DNA from: Colletes latitarsis
Lineage: Eukaryota; Arthropoda; Insecta; Hymenoptera; Colletidae
Direction: 5' to 3'
DNA length: 64,000 nucleotides
Assembly (NCBI RefSeq): GCF_051014445.1
Contig: NC_135137.1
Span: 21,825,501 to 21,889,500, forward strand
The notes under the pieces were generated by a model. It worked only from the letters and a program-made list of their open reading frames with translations, ran no database searches and was not told the origin of the DNA. Made by a program: the position numbers and the translations under genes. This document shows, piece after piece, positions 15,601 through 29,538 of the stretch (position 1 is the stretch's first letter; every line of letters starts with the position of its first letter).

Positions 15601-18600
15601 GCGGGCATAACCCAGACCTAACCCAGACCTAACCGGTGTTATGCTATAAAATATTGAACGAAACCAGGTATAATTGTCTGTTTCTTCGTGGTACCAGATT
15701 ACTACGTTATTAAAACCCGAAAAAACCCAGGATCTGGCCAACAAGCATGCGATGAATGCAAAATCATGTGCCAGATGCAAGCATAACCCAGACCTAACCC
15801 AGACCTAACCGGTGTTATCCTCCAAAATATTGATCGAAACCAGGTTTAAATGACAGTTTCAGAGTGGTGCCACATTACTAAGTGATCCAAACCAGAAAAC
15901 ACCCGGGCTCTGGCCAACAAGCATGCGAAGAAGGCAAAATCATGAGCCTGATGCGGCCATAACCCAGACCTAACCCAGACCTATCCGGTGTTATCCTGTA
16001 AAATATTGAACGACACCAGGTATAATTGTCTGTTTCTTTGTGGTACCACATTACTACGTGATTAAAACCAGAAAGAACCCGGGATCTGGCCAACAAGTTT
16101 GCGATGTAGGCAAAATCATGAGCCAGATGCGGGCATAACCCAGACCTAACCCAGACCTCACCGGTGATATCCTCTAAAATACTGACCGAATCAAGGTTTA
16201 ACGGACTGTTTCTGTGTGGAGCCACATTTCTACGTGATTCAAGCCAGAAAGGACCCAGGTTCTGGCCAACAAGTATGCGTAGAAGGCAAAATCATGAGCC
16301 AGATGCCGGCATATCCCAGACCTAACCGGTGTTATCCTATAAAATATTGATCGAAACCAGTTTTAATTGAATGCTTCAGAGTGGTACCACATTACTACAC
16401 GATTCAAACAGGAAAAAACCCAGGATCTGGCCAACAAGTATGCGAAAAAGGCATAATCATGAGCCAGATGCGGGCATAACCCAGACCTAACCCAGACCTA
16501 ACCGGTGTCATCCTATAAAATATTGATCGAAACCATGTTTAATTGAATGCTTCAGTGTGTCACCGCATTACTGCGTGATTCAAGCCAGAAAAAACCCGGG
16601 ATCTGGCCAACAAGCATGCATAAATGGCAAAATCATGTGCCAGATGCGGGCATAACCCAGACCTAACCTAGACCTAACCGGTGTTACTGACTAAAATATT
16701 GATCGAAACCAGTTTTAATTGAATGCTTCAGTGTGTTACCGCATTACTACGTGATTCAAAACAGAAAAAACCCGGGATCTGGCCAACAAGCATGCATAAA
16801 TGGCAAAATCATGTGCCAGATGTGGGCATAACCCAGACCTAACCCAGACCTAACCGGTGTTACTGACTAAAATATTGATCGAAACCAGTTTTAATTGAAT
16901 GTTTCAGTGTGGTACCACATTACTACATGATTCAAACACGAAAAAAACCAGGCTCTGGCCAACAAGCATGCGAAGACGGCAAAATCACGAGCCAGGTGCG
17001 GGCATATCCCAGACCTAACCCAGGCCTAACCGGTGTTATCCTATAAAATATTGAACGAAACCAGGTACAATTGTCTGTTTCAGTGTGGTACCAAAAGACT
17101 ACGTGATTAAAACCAGAAAAAACCCGGGATCTGGCCAACAAGTATGCGAAGAAGGCAAAATCATGAGCCAGATGCGGGCATAGCCCAGACCTAACCCAGA
17201 CCTAACCGGTGATATCCTCTAAAATACTGACCGAATCCAGGTTTAACGGACTGTTTCTGTGTGGTGCCACATTTCTGCGTGATTCAAACCAGAAAGAACC
17301 CTGGTTCTGGCCAACAAGTATGCGAAGAAGGCAAAATCATGAGCGAGTTGCGGGCATATCGCAGGCATAACCCAGACCTAACCGGTGTTATCCTCTAAAA
17401 TACTGTCCGAATCCAGGTTTAATTGACTGTTACTGTGTGGTATCACATTACTACGTGATTCAAACCCGAAAAAACCCAGAATCTGGCCATCAAGCATGCG
17501 AAAATGGCGAAATCATAAGCCAGATGCGGGTATACCCCAGACCTAACCGGTGTTACCGACTAGAATATTGATCGAAACCAGGTTTAGTTGTCTGTTTCAG
17601 TGTGGTACCACATTACTACGTGATTCAAACCAGAAAAAAAACCAGGATCTGGCCAACAAGGATGCGAAGAAGGCAAACTCATGCCCAGATGCGGGCATAA
17701 CCCAGACCTAACGCAGACCTAACCGATGTTACCGACTAAAATATTGATCGAAACCAATTTTGATTGAATGCTTCAGTGTGGTACCACTTTACTACATGAT
17801 TCAAACACGAAAAAACCCAGGATCTGGCCAACAAGCATGCGAAGAACGCAAAATCATGAGCCAGATGCGGGCATAACGCAGACCCAACCCAGACCTAACC
17901 GGTGTTATCCTCTGAAATATTGATCGAAACCAGGTGTAATTGTCAGTTTCAGTGTGTTACCGCATTACTACGTGATTCAAACCAGAAAAAACCCGGGATC
18001 TGGCCAACAAGCATGCATAAATGGCAAAATCATGTGCCAGATGCGGGCATAACCCAGACCTAACCTAGACCTAACCGGTGTTACCGACTAAAATATTGAT
18101 CGAAACCAGTTTTAATTGAATGCTTCAGTGTGTTACCGCATTACTACGTGATTCAAACCAGGAAAAACCCGGGATCTGGCCAACAAGCATGCGTAAATGG
18201 CAAAATCATGTGCCAGATGCAAGCATAACCCAGACCTAACCGGTGTTATCCCCCAAAATATTGATCGAAACCAGGTTTAAATGACTGTTTCAGTATGGTG
18301 CCATATTACTACGTGATCCAAACCAGAAAAAACCCAGGATCCGGCCACAAGTATGCGAAGAAGGCAAAATCATGAGCCAGGTGCGGGCATATCCCAGACC
18401 TAACCCAGGCCTAACCGGTGTTATCCTATAAAATATTGAACGGAACCAGGTATAATTGTCTGTTTCAGCGTGGTACCATATGACTACGTGATTAAAACCA
18501 GAAAAAAACCCGGGATCTGGCCAACAAGTATGCGAAGAAGGCAAAATCATGAGCCAGATGCGGGCATGACCCAGACCTAACCCAGACCTAACCGGTGATT

Positions 18601-18854
18601 TCCTCTAAAATACTGACCGAATCCAGGTTTAACGGACTGTTTCTGTGTGGTGCCACATTTCTGCGTGATTCAAACCAGAAAGAACCCAGATTCTGGCCAA
18701 CAAGTATGCGAAGAAGGCAAAATCATGAGCGAGATGCGGGCATATCGCAGACATAACCTAGACCTAACCGGTGTTATCCTCTAAAATACTGTCCGAATCC
18801 AGGTTTAATTGACTGTTACTGTGTGGTACCACATTACTACGTGATTCAAACCCG
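12601..18854. repeat. Higher-order satellite block 2 (about 6.25 kb)
   Basis: The diagnostic GTGCTAGATGCAAGC is at 12649. Compared with block 1, an added segment at about 14820-15170 and one extra 165-bp monomer near 16320-16490 account for most of the length change, while a segment matching 9990-10340 is missing. About 870 bp at the end (from about 17985) continue beyond the block 1 match. Confidence 0.8.
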
Positions 18855-21800
18855 AAAAAACCCAGAATCTGGCCAACAAGCATGCGTAAATGGCAAAATC
18901 ATGTGCTAGATGCAAGCATAACCCAGACCTAACCCAGACCTAACCGGTGTTATCCTCCAAAATATTGATCGAAACCAGGTTTAAATGACTGTTTCAGTAT
19001 GGTGCCATATTACTACGTGATCCAAACCAGAAAAAACCCGGGCTCTGGCCAACAAGCATGCGAAGAAGGCAAAATCATGAGCCTGATGCGGCCATAACCC
19101 AGACCTAACCCAGACCTATCCGGTGTTATCCTGTAAAATATTGAACGAAACCAGGTATAATTGTCTGTTTCTTTGTGGTACCACATTACTACGTTATTAA
19201 AACCCGAAAAAACCCAGGATCTGGCCAACAAGTATGCGAAGAAGGCAAAATCATGAGCCAGATGCGGGCATATCCCGGACCTAACCGATGTTACCCTATA
19301 AAATATTGATCGAAACCAGTTTTAATTGAATGTTTCAGTGTGGTACCACATTACTACATGATTCAAACACGAAAAAAACCAGGCTCTGGTCAACAAGCAT
19401 GCGAAGAAGGCAAAATCATGAGCCAGATGCGGGCATAACGCAGACCTAACCCAGACCTATCCGGTGTTACCGACTAAAATATTGATCGAAACCTGATTTA
19501 ATTGACTGTATCAGTGTGGTACCAAATTACTACGTGATTCAAACCGGAGAATAACCCAGGATCTGGCCAACAAGCATGCGATGAATGCAAAATCATGAGC
19601 CAGATGCGGGCATAACCCAGACCTAACGCAGACCTAACCGGGGTTACCCTCCAAAATATTGAGCGGAACCAGGTTTAAATGACTGTTTGGTGCCATATTA
19701 CTACGTGATCCAAACCAGAAAAAACCCAGGCTCTGGCCAACAAGCATGCGAAGAAGTCAAAATCATGAGCCAGATGCGTGCATAACCCAGACCTAACGCA
19801 GACCTAACCGGTGTCACCGACTAAAATAATGATCGAAACCAGGTTTAATTGTCTGCTTCAGTGTGGTACCACATTACTACGTGATTCAAACCAGGAAAAA
19901 AACCAGGATCTGGCCAACAAGGATGCGAAGAAGGCAAACTCATGACCAGATGCGGGCATAACCCAGACCTAACGCAGACCTAACCGGTGTTACCGACTAA
20001 AATATTGATCGAAACCAGGTTTAATTGTCAGTTTCAGTGTGTTACCGCATTACTACGTGATTCAAACCAGAAAAAACCCGGGATCTGGCCAACAAGCATG
20101 CATAAATGGCAAAATCATGTGCCAGATGCGGGCATAACCCAGACCTAACCTAGACCTAACCGGTGTTACCGACTAAAATATTGATCGAAACCAGTTTTAA
20201 TTGAATGCTTCAGTGTGTTACGGCATTACTACGTGATTCAAACCAGAAAAAACCCGGGATCTGGCCAACAAGCATGCGTAAATGGCAAAATCATGTGCCA
20301 GATGCAAGCATAACCCAGACCTAACCGGTGTTATCCCCCAAAATATTGATCGAAACCAGGATTAAATGACTGTTTCAGTATGGTGCCATATTACTACGTG
20401 ATCCAAACCAGAAAAAACCCAGGATCTGGCCAACAAGTATGCGAAGAAGGCAAAATCATGAGCCAGGTGCGGGCATATCCCAGTTTTAACCGGTGTTATC
20501 CTCTAAAATATTCATCGAAACCAAGACAAATGGTCTGTTTCAGTGTGGTACCACATTACTACGTGATTCAAACCGGAAAAAAACCAGGGTCTGGCCAACA
20601 AGCATGCGATGAATGCAAAATCATGAGCCAGATGCGGGCATAACCCAGACCTAACCCAGACCTAACCGGTGTTATCCTCCAAAATATTGATCGGAACCAG
20701 GTTTAAATGACTGTTTCAGTGTGGTGCCACATTACTAAGTGATCCAAACCAGAAAAAACCCAGGATCTGGCCAACAAGTATGCGAGGAAGGCAAAATCAT
20801 GAGCCAGATGCGGGCATATCCCAGACCTAACCGGTGTTATCCTATAAAATAGTGATCGAAACCAGGTTTAATTGAATGCTTCAGTGTGGTGCCACATTAC
20901 TACGTGATTCAAACCAGAAAAAAACCAGGCTCTGGCCAACAAGTATGCGAAGAAGGCAAAATCATGAGCCAGGTGCGGGCATATCCCAGTTTTAACCGGT
21001 GTTATCCTCTAAAATATTCATCGAAACCAAGACAAATGGTCTGTTTCAGTGTGGTACCACATTACTACGTGATTCAAACCGGAAAAAAACCCAGGGTCTG
21101 GCCAACAAGCATGCGATGAATGCAAAATCATGAGCCAGATGCGGGCATAACCCAGACCTAACCCAGACCTAACCGGTGTTATCCTCCAAAATATTGATCG
21201 GAACCAGGTTTAAATGACTGTTTCAGTGTGGTGCCACATTACTAAGTGATCCAAACCAGAAAAAACCCAGGATCTGGCCAACAAGTATGCGAAGAAGGCA
21301 AAATCATGAGCCAGATGCGGGCATATCCCAGACCTAACCGGTGTTATCCTATAAAATAGTGATCGAAACCAGTTTTAATTGAATGCTTCAGTGTGTTACG
21401 GCATTACTACGTGATTCAAACCAGAAAAAACCCGGGATCTGGCCAACAAGCATGCGTAAATGGCAAAATCATGTGCCAGATGCAAGCATAACCCAGACCT
21501 AACCGGTGTTATCCCCCAAAATATTGATCGAAACCAGGATTAAATGACTGTTTCAGTATGGTGCCATATTACTACGTGATCCAAACCAGAAAAAACCCAG
21601 GATCTGGCCAACAAGTATGCGAAGAAGGCAAAATCATGAGCCAGGTGCGGGCATATCCCAGTTTTAACCGGTGTTATCCTTAAAAAAAAGAACATCGAAA
21701 CCAAGACAAATGGTCTGTTTCAGTGTGGTACCACATTACTACGTGATTCAAACCGGAAAAAAACCCAGGGTCTGGCCAACAAGCATGCGATGAATGCAAA

Positions 21801-24532
21801 ATCATGAGCCAGATGCGGGCATAACCCAGACCTAACCCAGACCTAACCGGTGTTATCCTATAAAATATTGATCGGAACCAGGTATAATTGTCTGTTTCAG
21901 CGTGGTACCATATGACTACGAGATTAAAACCAGAAAAAAACCCGGGATCTGGTCAACAAGTATGCGAAGAAGGCAAGATCATGAGCCAGATGCGGGCATA
22001 ACCCAGACCTAACCCAGACCTAACCGGTGATTTCCTCTAAAATACTGACCGAATCCAGGTTTAACGGACTGTTTCTGTGTGGTGCCACACTTCTGCGTGA
22101 TTCAAACCAGAAAGAACCCTGGTTCTGGCCAACAAGTATGCGAAGAAGGCAAAATCATGAGCGAGTTGCGGGCATATCGCAGACATAACCCAGACCTAAC
22201 CGGTGTTATCCTCTAAAATACTGTCCGAATCCAGGTTTAATTGACTGTTACTGTGTGGTATCACATTACTACGTGATTCAAACCCGAAAAAACCCAGAAT
22301 CTGGCCATCAAGCATGCGAAAATGGCGAAATCATAAGCCAGATGCGGGTATACCCCAGACCTAACCGGTGTTACCGACTAGAATATTGATCGAAACCAGG
22401 TTTAATTGTCTGTTTCAGTGTGGTACCACATTACTACGTGATTCAAACCAGAAAAAAAACCAGGATCTGGCCAACAAGGATGCGAAGAAGGCAAACTCAT
22501 GCCCAGATGCGGGCATAACCCAGACCTAACGCAGACCTAACCGATGTTACCGACTAAAATATTGATCGAAACCAATTTTGATTGAATGCTTCAGTGTGGT
22601 ACCACTTTACTACATGATTCAAACACGAAAAAACCCAGGATCTGGCCAACAAGCATGCGAAGAACGCAAAATCATGAGCCAGATGCGGGCATAACGCAGA
22701 CCCAACCCAGACCTAACCGGTGTTATCCTCTGAAATATTGATCGAAACCAGGTGTAATTGTCAGTTTCAGTGTGTTACCGCATTACTACGTGATTCAAAC
22801 CAGAAAAAACCCGGGATCTGGCCAACAAGCATGCATAAATGGCAAAATCATGTGCCAGATGCGGGCATAACCCAGACCTAACCTAGACCTAACCGGTGTT
22901 ACCGACTATAATATTGATCGAAACCAGTTTTAATTGGATGCTTCAGTGTGTTACCGCATTACTACGTGATTCAAACCAGAAAAAACCCGGGATCTGGCCA
23001 ACAAGCATGCGTAAATGGCAAAATCATGTGCCAGATGCAAGCATAACCCAGACCTAACCGGTGTTATCCCCCAAAATATTGATCGAAACCAGGTTTAAAT
23101 GACTGTTTCAGTATGGTGCCATATTACTACGTGATCCAAACCAAAAAAAACCCAGGATCCGGCCACAAGTATGCGAAGAAGGCAAAATCATGAGCCAGGT
23201 GCGGGCATATCCCAGACCTAACCCAGGCCTAACCGGTGTTATCCTATAAAATATTGAACGGAACCAGGTATAATTGTCTGTTTCAGCGTGGTACCATATG
23301 ACTACGTGATTAACACCAGAAAAAAACCCGGGATCTGGCCAACAAGTATGCGAAGAAGGCAAAATCATGAGCCAGATGCGGGCATAACCCAGACCTAACC
23401 CAGACCTAACCGGTGATTTCCTCTAAAATACTGACCGAATCCAGGTTTAACGGACTGTTTCTGTGTGGTGCCACATTTCTGCGTGATTCAAACCAGAAAG
23501 AACCCAGGTTCTGGCCAACAAGTATGCGAAGAAGGCAAAATCATGAGCGAGATGCGGGCATATCGCAGACATAACCTAGACCTAACCGGTGTTACCGACT
23601 AAAATATTGATCGAAACCAGGTTTAATTGTCAGTTTCAGTGTGTTACCGCATTACTACGTGATTCAAACCAGAAAAAACCCGGGATCTGGCCAACAAGCA
23701 TGCATAAATGGCAAAATCATGTGCCAGATGCGGGCATAACCCAGACCTAACCTAGACCTAACCGGTGTTACCGACTAAAATATTGATCGAAACCAGTTTT
23801 AATTGAATGCTTCAGTGTGTTACCGCATTACTACGTGATTCAAACCAGAAAAAACCCGGGATCTGGCCAACAAGCATGCGTAAATGGCAAAATCATGTGC
23901 CAGATGCAAGCATAACCCAGACCTAACCGGTGTTATCCCCCAAAATATTGATCGAAACCAGGATTAAATGACTGTTTCAGTATGGTACCACATTACTACG
24001 TGATTCAAACCGGAAAAAAAACCCAGGGTCTGGCCAACAAGCATGCGATGAATGCAAAATCATGAGCCAGATGCGGGCATAACCCAGACCTAACCCAGAC
24101 CTAACCGGTGTTATCCTCCAAAATATTGATCGGAACCAGGTTTAAATGACTGTTTCAGTGTGGTGCCACATTACTAAGTGATCCAAACCAGAAAAATCCC
24201 AGGATCTGGCCAACAAGTATGCGAAGAAGGCAAAATCATGAGCCAGATGCGGGCATATCCCAGACCTAACCGGTGTTATCCTATAAAATAGTGATCGAAA
24301 CCAGGTTTAATTGAATGCTTCAGTGTGGTGCCACATTACTACGTGATTCAAACCAGAAAAAAACCAGGCTCTGGCCAACAAGTATGCGAAGAAGGCAAAA
24401 TCATGAGCCCGGTGCGGGCATATCCCAGGCCTAACCCAGGCCTAACCGGTGTTATCCTCTAAAATACTGTCCGAATCCAGGTTTAATTGACTGTTACTGT
24501 GTGGTACCACGTTACTACGTGATTCAAACCCG
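18855..24532. repeat. Higher-order satellite block 3 (about 5.68 kb)
   Basis: The diagnostic monomer is at 18903. Parts match block 2 (for example the run near 22100-22700 matches 17290-17880 at offset about 4819) and parts match block 4. Near 21679-21692 the usual CCTCTAAAATATTCATCG is replaced by a short A-rich lesion (CCTTAAAAAAAAGAACATCG), a private mutation of this copy. Confidence 0.75.
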
Positions 24533-27500
24533 AAAAAACCCAGAATCTGGCCAACAAGCATGCGTAAATGGCAAAATCATGTGCTAGATGCAAGCATAAC
24601 CCAAACCTAACCCAGACCTAACCGGTGTTATCCTCCAAAATATTGATCGAAACCAGGTTTAAATGACTGTTTCAGTATGGTGCCATATTACTACGTGTTC
24701 CAAACCAGAAAAAACCCGGGCTCTGGCCAACAAGCATGCGAAGAAGGCAAAATCATGAGCCTGATGCGGCCATAACCCAGACCTAACCCAGACCTATCCG
24801 GTGTTATCCTGTAAAATATTGAACGAAACCAGGTATAATTGTCTGTTTCTTTGTGGTACCACATTACTACGTTATTAAAACCCGAAAAAACCCAGGATCT
24901 GGCCAACAAGTATGCGAAGAAGGCAAAATCATGAGCCAGATGCGGGTATATCCCGGACCTAACCGATGTTACCCTATAAAATATTGATCGAAACCAGTTT
25001 TAATTGAATGTTTCAGTGTGGTACCACATTACTACATTATTCAAACACGAAAAAAACCAGGCTCTGGTCAACAAGCATGCGAAGAAGGCAAAATCATGAG
25101 CCAGATGCGGGCATAACGCAGACCTAACCCAGACCTATCCGGTGTTACCGACTAAAATATTGATCGAAACCTGATTTAATTGACTGTATCAGTGTGGTAC
25201 CAAATTACTACGTGATTCAAACCGGAGAAAAACCCAGGATCTGGCCAACAAGCATGCGATGAATGCAAAATCATGAGCCAGATGCGGGCATAACCCAGAC
25301 CTAACGCAGACCTAACCGGGGTTACCCTCCAAAATATTGAGCGGAACCAGGTTTAAATGACTGTTTGGTGCCATATTACTACGTGATCCAAACCAGAAAA
25401 AACCCAGGCTCTGGCCAACAAGCATGCGAAGAAGTCAAAATCATGAGCCAGATGCGTGCATAACCCAGACCTAACGCAGACCTAACCGGTGTCACCGACT
25501 AAAATAATGATCGAAACCAGGTTTAATTGTCTGCTTCAGTGTGGTACCACATTACTACGTGATTCAAACCAGGAAAAAAACCAGGATCTGGCCAACAAGG
25601 ATGCGAAGAAGGCAAACTCATGACCAGATGCGGGCATAACCCAGACCTAACGCAGACCTAACCGGTGTTACCGACTAAAATATTGATCGAAACCAGTTTT
25701 AATTGAATGCTTCAGTGTGTTACCGCATTACTACGTGATTCAAACCAGAAAAAACCCGGGATCTGGCCAACAAGCATGCGTAAATGGCAAAATCATGTGC
25801 CAGATGCAAGCATAACCCAGACCTAACCGGTGTTATCCCCCAAAATATTGATCGAAACCAGGATTAAATGACTGTTTCAGTATGGTGCCATATTACTACG
25901 TGATCCAAACCAGAAAAAACCCAGGATCTGGCCAACAAGTATGCGAAGAAGGCAAAATCATGAGCCAGGTGCGGGCATATCCCAGTTTTAACCGGTGTTA
26001 TCCTCTAAAATATTCATCGAAACCAAGACAAATGGTCTGTTTCAGTGTGGTACCACATTACTACGTGATTCAAACCGGAAATAAACCCAGGGTCTGGCCA
26101 ACAAGCATGCGATGAATGCAAAATCATGAGCCAGATGCGGGCATAACCCAGACCTAACCCAGACCTAACCGGTGTTATCCTCCAAAATATTGATCGGAAC
26201 CAGGTTTAAATGACTGTTTCAGTGTGGTGCCACATTACTAAGTGATCCAAACCAGAAAAAACCCAGGATCTGGCCAACAAGTATGCGAAGAAGGCAAAAT
26301 CATGAGCCAGATGCGGGCATATCCCAGACCTAACCGGTGTTATCCTATAAAATAGTGATCGAAACCAGGTTTAATTGAATGCTTCAGTGTGGTGCCACAT
26401 TACTACGTGATTCAAACCAGAAAAAAACCAGGCTCTGGCCAACAAGTATGCGAAGAAGGCAAAATCATGAGCCCGGTGCGGGCATATCCCAGGCCTAACC
26501 CAGGCCTAACCGGTGTTATCCTATAAAATATTGATCGGAACCAGGTATAATTGTCTGTCTCAGCGTGGTACCATATGACTACGAGATTAAAACCAGAAAA
26601 AAACCCGGGATCTGGCCAACAAGTATGCGAAGAAGGCAAAATCATGAGCCAGATGCGGGCATAACCCAGACCTAACCCAGACCTAACCGGTGATTTCCTC
26701 TAAAATACTGACCGAATCCAGGTTTAACGGACTGTTTCTGTGTGGTGCCACACTTCTGCGTGATTCAAACCAGAAAGAACCCAGGTTCTGGCCAACAAGT
26801 ATGCGAAGAAGGCAAAATCATGAGCGAGATGCGGGCATATCGCAGACATAACCTAGACCTAACCGGTGTTATCCTCTAAAATACTGTCCGAATCCAGGTT
26901 TAATTGACTGTTACTGTGTGGTACCACATTACTACGTGATTCAAACCCGAAAAAACCCAGAATCTGGCCAACAAGCATGCGAAAATGGCGAAATCATAAG
27001 CCAGATGCGGGTATACCCCAGACCTAACCGGTGTTACCGACTAGAATATTGATCGAAACCAGGTTTAATTGACTGTATCAGTGTGGTACCACATTACTGC
27101 GTGATTCAAACCAGAAAAAAACCAGGCTCTGGCCAACAAGCATGCGAAGAAGGCAAAATCATGAGGCAGATGCGGGCATAACCCAGACCTAACCTATACC
27201 TAACCGGTGTTACCGACTAAAATATTGATCAAAACCAGTTTTAATTGAATGCTTCAGTGTGTTACCGAATTACTACGTGATTCTAACCAGAAAAAACCCG
27301 GGATCTGGCCAACAAGCATGCGTAAATGGCAAAATCATGGGCCAGATGCACACATAACCCAGACCTAACCCAGACCTAACCGGTGTTATCCTCCAAAATA
27401 TTGATCGAAACCAGGTTTAAATGACTGTTTCAGTATGGTGCCACATTAGTACGTGATCCAAACCAGAAAAAATCCAGGATCTGGCCAACAAGCATGCGAA

Positions 27501-28660
27501 GAACGCAAAATCATGAGCCAGATGCTGGCATAACCGAGACCTATCCCAGACCTAACCGGTATTATCCTCCAAGATATTGATCGAAACCAGGTTTAAATGA
27601 CTGGTTCAGTGTGGTGCCACATTACTACGTGATCCAAACCAGAAAAAACCCAGGATCTGGCCAACAAGTATGCGAAGAGGGCAAAATCATGAGCCAGATG
27701 CGGGCATATCCCAGACCTAACCGGTGTTATCCTATAAAATAGTGATCGAAACCAGATTTAATTGACTGTATCAGTGTGGTACCAAATTACTACGTGATTC
27801 AAACCCGAAAATACCCAGGATCTGGCCAACAAGTATGCGAAGAAGACAAAATCATGAGCCAGAGTCGGCATAACCCAGGCCTAACCCAGACCTATCCGGT
27901 GTTATCCTATAAAATATTGATCGAAACCAGGTTTAAATGACTGTTTCAGTGTGGTGTCACATTACTACGTGATTCAAACCCGAAAAAACCCAGGATCTGG
28001 CCAACAAGTATGCGAAAAAGGCAAAATCATGAGCCAGATGCGGGCATATCCCAGACCTAACCCAGTCCTGACGGGTGTTATCCTATAAAATATTGATCGA
28101 AGCCAGGTTTTAGTTGTCTGTTTCAGCGGGCATAACCCAGACCTAACCGACGTTACCGGCTAAAATATTGATCGAAACCAATTTTAATTGACTGCTTCGG
28201 TGTGGTACCACATTACTACGTGATTCGAACCCGAAAAAATCCAGGATCTGGCCAACATGTATGCGAAGAAGACAAATTCATGAGCCAGAGTCGGCATAAC
28301 CCAGGCCTAACCCAGACCTATCCGGTGTTATCCTATAAAATATTGATCGAAACCAGGTTTAAATGACTGTTTCAGTGTGGTGTCACATTACTACGTGATT
28401 CAAACCTGAAAAAACCCAGGATCTGGCCAACAAGTATGCGAAAATGGCAAAATCATAAGCCAAATGGGGGCATAATTCAGACCGAACCCATACCTAACGG
28501 GCGTTATCTTCTAAAATATTGATCGCATCCAAGTTTAATGGACTGTTTCAGTGTGGTACCACACTACAACGTGATTCAAACCCGAAGGAAACCATGATCT
28601 GGCCAACAAGTATGCGAACAAGGCAAAATCATGAGCCAGATGCGGGCATAACCCAGACCT
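24533..28660. repeat. Higher-order satellite block 4, degraded end
   Basis: The diagnostic monomer is at 24581. The first 2.3 kb follow block 3 closely (19013 to 24691 and 20380 to 25882). From about 27.1 kb the monomers become more divergent. A local duplication (about 27836-27980 and 28261-28405) shares the rare GAGTCGGCATAACCCAGG variant. Near 28123 a monomer is truncated: TTTCAG is joined straight to CGGGCATAACCC, losing about 85 bp. Confidence 0.7.
28647..28660. repeat. Target-site duplication of the LINE, 3' side
   Basis: CATAACCCAGACCT lies directly next to the poly-T run and is repeated exactly at 36333-36346. The last T could belong to the tail, so the duplication is 13-14 bp. Fourteen base pairs is the length typical of R1 insertions. 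Confidence 0.93.
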
Positions 28661-28683
28661 TTTTTTTTTTTTTTTTTTTTTTT
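28661..28683 (-). other. Poly-A tail of the LINE
   Basis: Twenty-three T on the + strand (A on the sense strand) sit between the target duplication and the first unique 3' UTR base. This marks the 3' end and shows target-primed reverse transcription from a polyadenylated template. Confidence 0.95.
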
Positions 28684-28748
28684 GAACCCTCCAGTGACCC
28701 CCATACCGCAGGGCAGAATTGCTTTCCGCATTACTTCGCCCCGCGGAG

Positions 28749-28771
28749 GTCACCAGGACAGTCCTGGTGAC
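28749..28771. repeat. Perfect inverted repeat in LINE 3' UTR
   Basis: The arms GTCACCAGGAC and GTCCTGGTGAC are exact reverse complements around one base. As RNA it would form a 10-bp stem with a 3-nt loop. It lies 66 bp from the A tail, next to a CCGCGG site. A 3'-end structure recognised by the element's own reverse transcriptase is a reasonable inference. Confidence 0.85.
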
Positions 28772-29398
28772 AAATGGGCACACAAACTTCCCACCGTCAG
28801 GAGAAGCCCGAGGGTGGGGAATCACAATTACCCTAACACTTGTACATATATATACACAAAGTATAACCGAACTTCTAGGATAAGACGTACCGTGACGTAA
28901 ACGTTAACATAAAGAAAGAATAAAAATAAAGAAAGAAATAATAATAATACAAATTAATAATAATAGGAAATAATTCTAGAAATAAGTATAGTAAATAAAT
29001 AATAATAAATAAACAATAATAAATAAATAATACTAATACTAAGCAATGAAAATAATGAAAGTGTACTTAGTATTGTAGTACAATGAACATAATAAAAGTA
29101 AAGGTGCTATTATATAGGCCAATATAGATGATGGAAAGAAAAGAAATATGTGATGATAGAATAACATAAAACAGTGTATAAAAATAGTAATAATGATAAT
29201 AATATGTGGCGCGGTCAGATGAGGTAAAATAAGATAAAACAAAGTAGTATAAAATATTCAAACTAAGATAACATAACTATCAAACTAATAAAATAAAATA
29301 AAATATGAGAGGCGTGTAAAGTCACCATCCCATCAGTAAAATAACAATGAATAAAATAACAAAAAATGATTACAGATACATACTAAGTGTGTAACAAA

Positions 29399-29460
29399 AA
29401 AGCAATAAATAAATAAGTAAATAAATAAATAAATAAATAAATAAATTAAATAAATAAAAA
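29399..29460. repeat. (AATA)n simple repeat
   Basis: A run of AATA units with a few interruptions (AAGTA, AATTAA) in the A/T-rich part of the LINE 3' UTR. Confidence 0.9.
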
Positions 29461-29538
29461 GGTCAGGTAAATACGTAAGTAAATTCTGGCTTGATAAAAT
29501 GAACACTTGTAATGTTCACTCGCTGTATATATTGATTC

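Larger units (their letters stand above)
1..28660. repeat. Tandem satellite array, left arm
   Basis: The whole stretch is head-to-tail copies of one monomer of about 165 or 176 bp. Landmarks recur in fixed order: a TGTGGTACCACA dyad, an A-tract after ATTCAAACC, CCAGGATCTGGCCAACAAG, GCATGCG, AAAATCATGAGCCAGATGCGGGCATAA split over two conserved stretches, one to three copies of CCCAGACCTAA, then CCGGTGTTA and AAAATATTGATCGAAACCAGG. The 165/176 difference is one 11-bp sub-repeat. Monomers differ from each other by scattered substitutions, and variants recur in blocks. Short reading frames (60-128 codons) occur only because monomers are similar; they restart in each monomer and have no gene-like properties. 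I see no tRNA, rRNA or unique gene in it. Confidence 0.97.
28684..29538 (-). other. 3' UTR of the LINE
   Basis: This is 855 bp between the ORF2 stop and the tail. The tail-proximal 220 bp have mixed composition and contain a strong inverted repeat (28749-28771). The part from about 28900 to 29470 is very A/T-rich, with AATA-type short repeats. Short reading frames here (60-96 codons) are low complexity and not credible genes. Confidence 0.85.

Noticed and set aside
28535..28900. Short frames crossing the satellite/LINE junction
   Set aside because: They read through the poly-A tail as poly-Phe or poly-Lys; junction artefacts.
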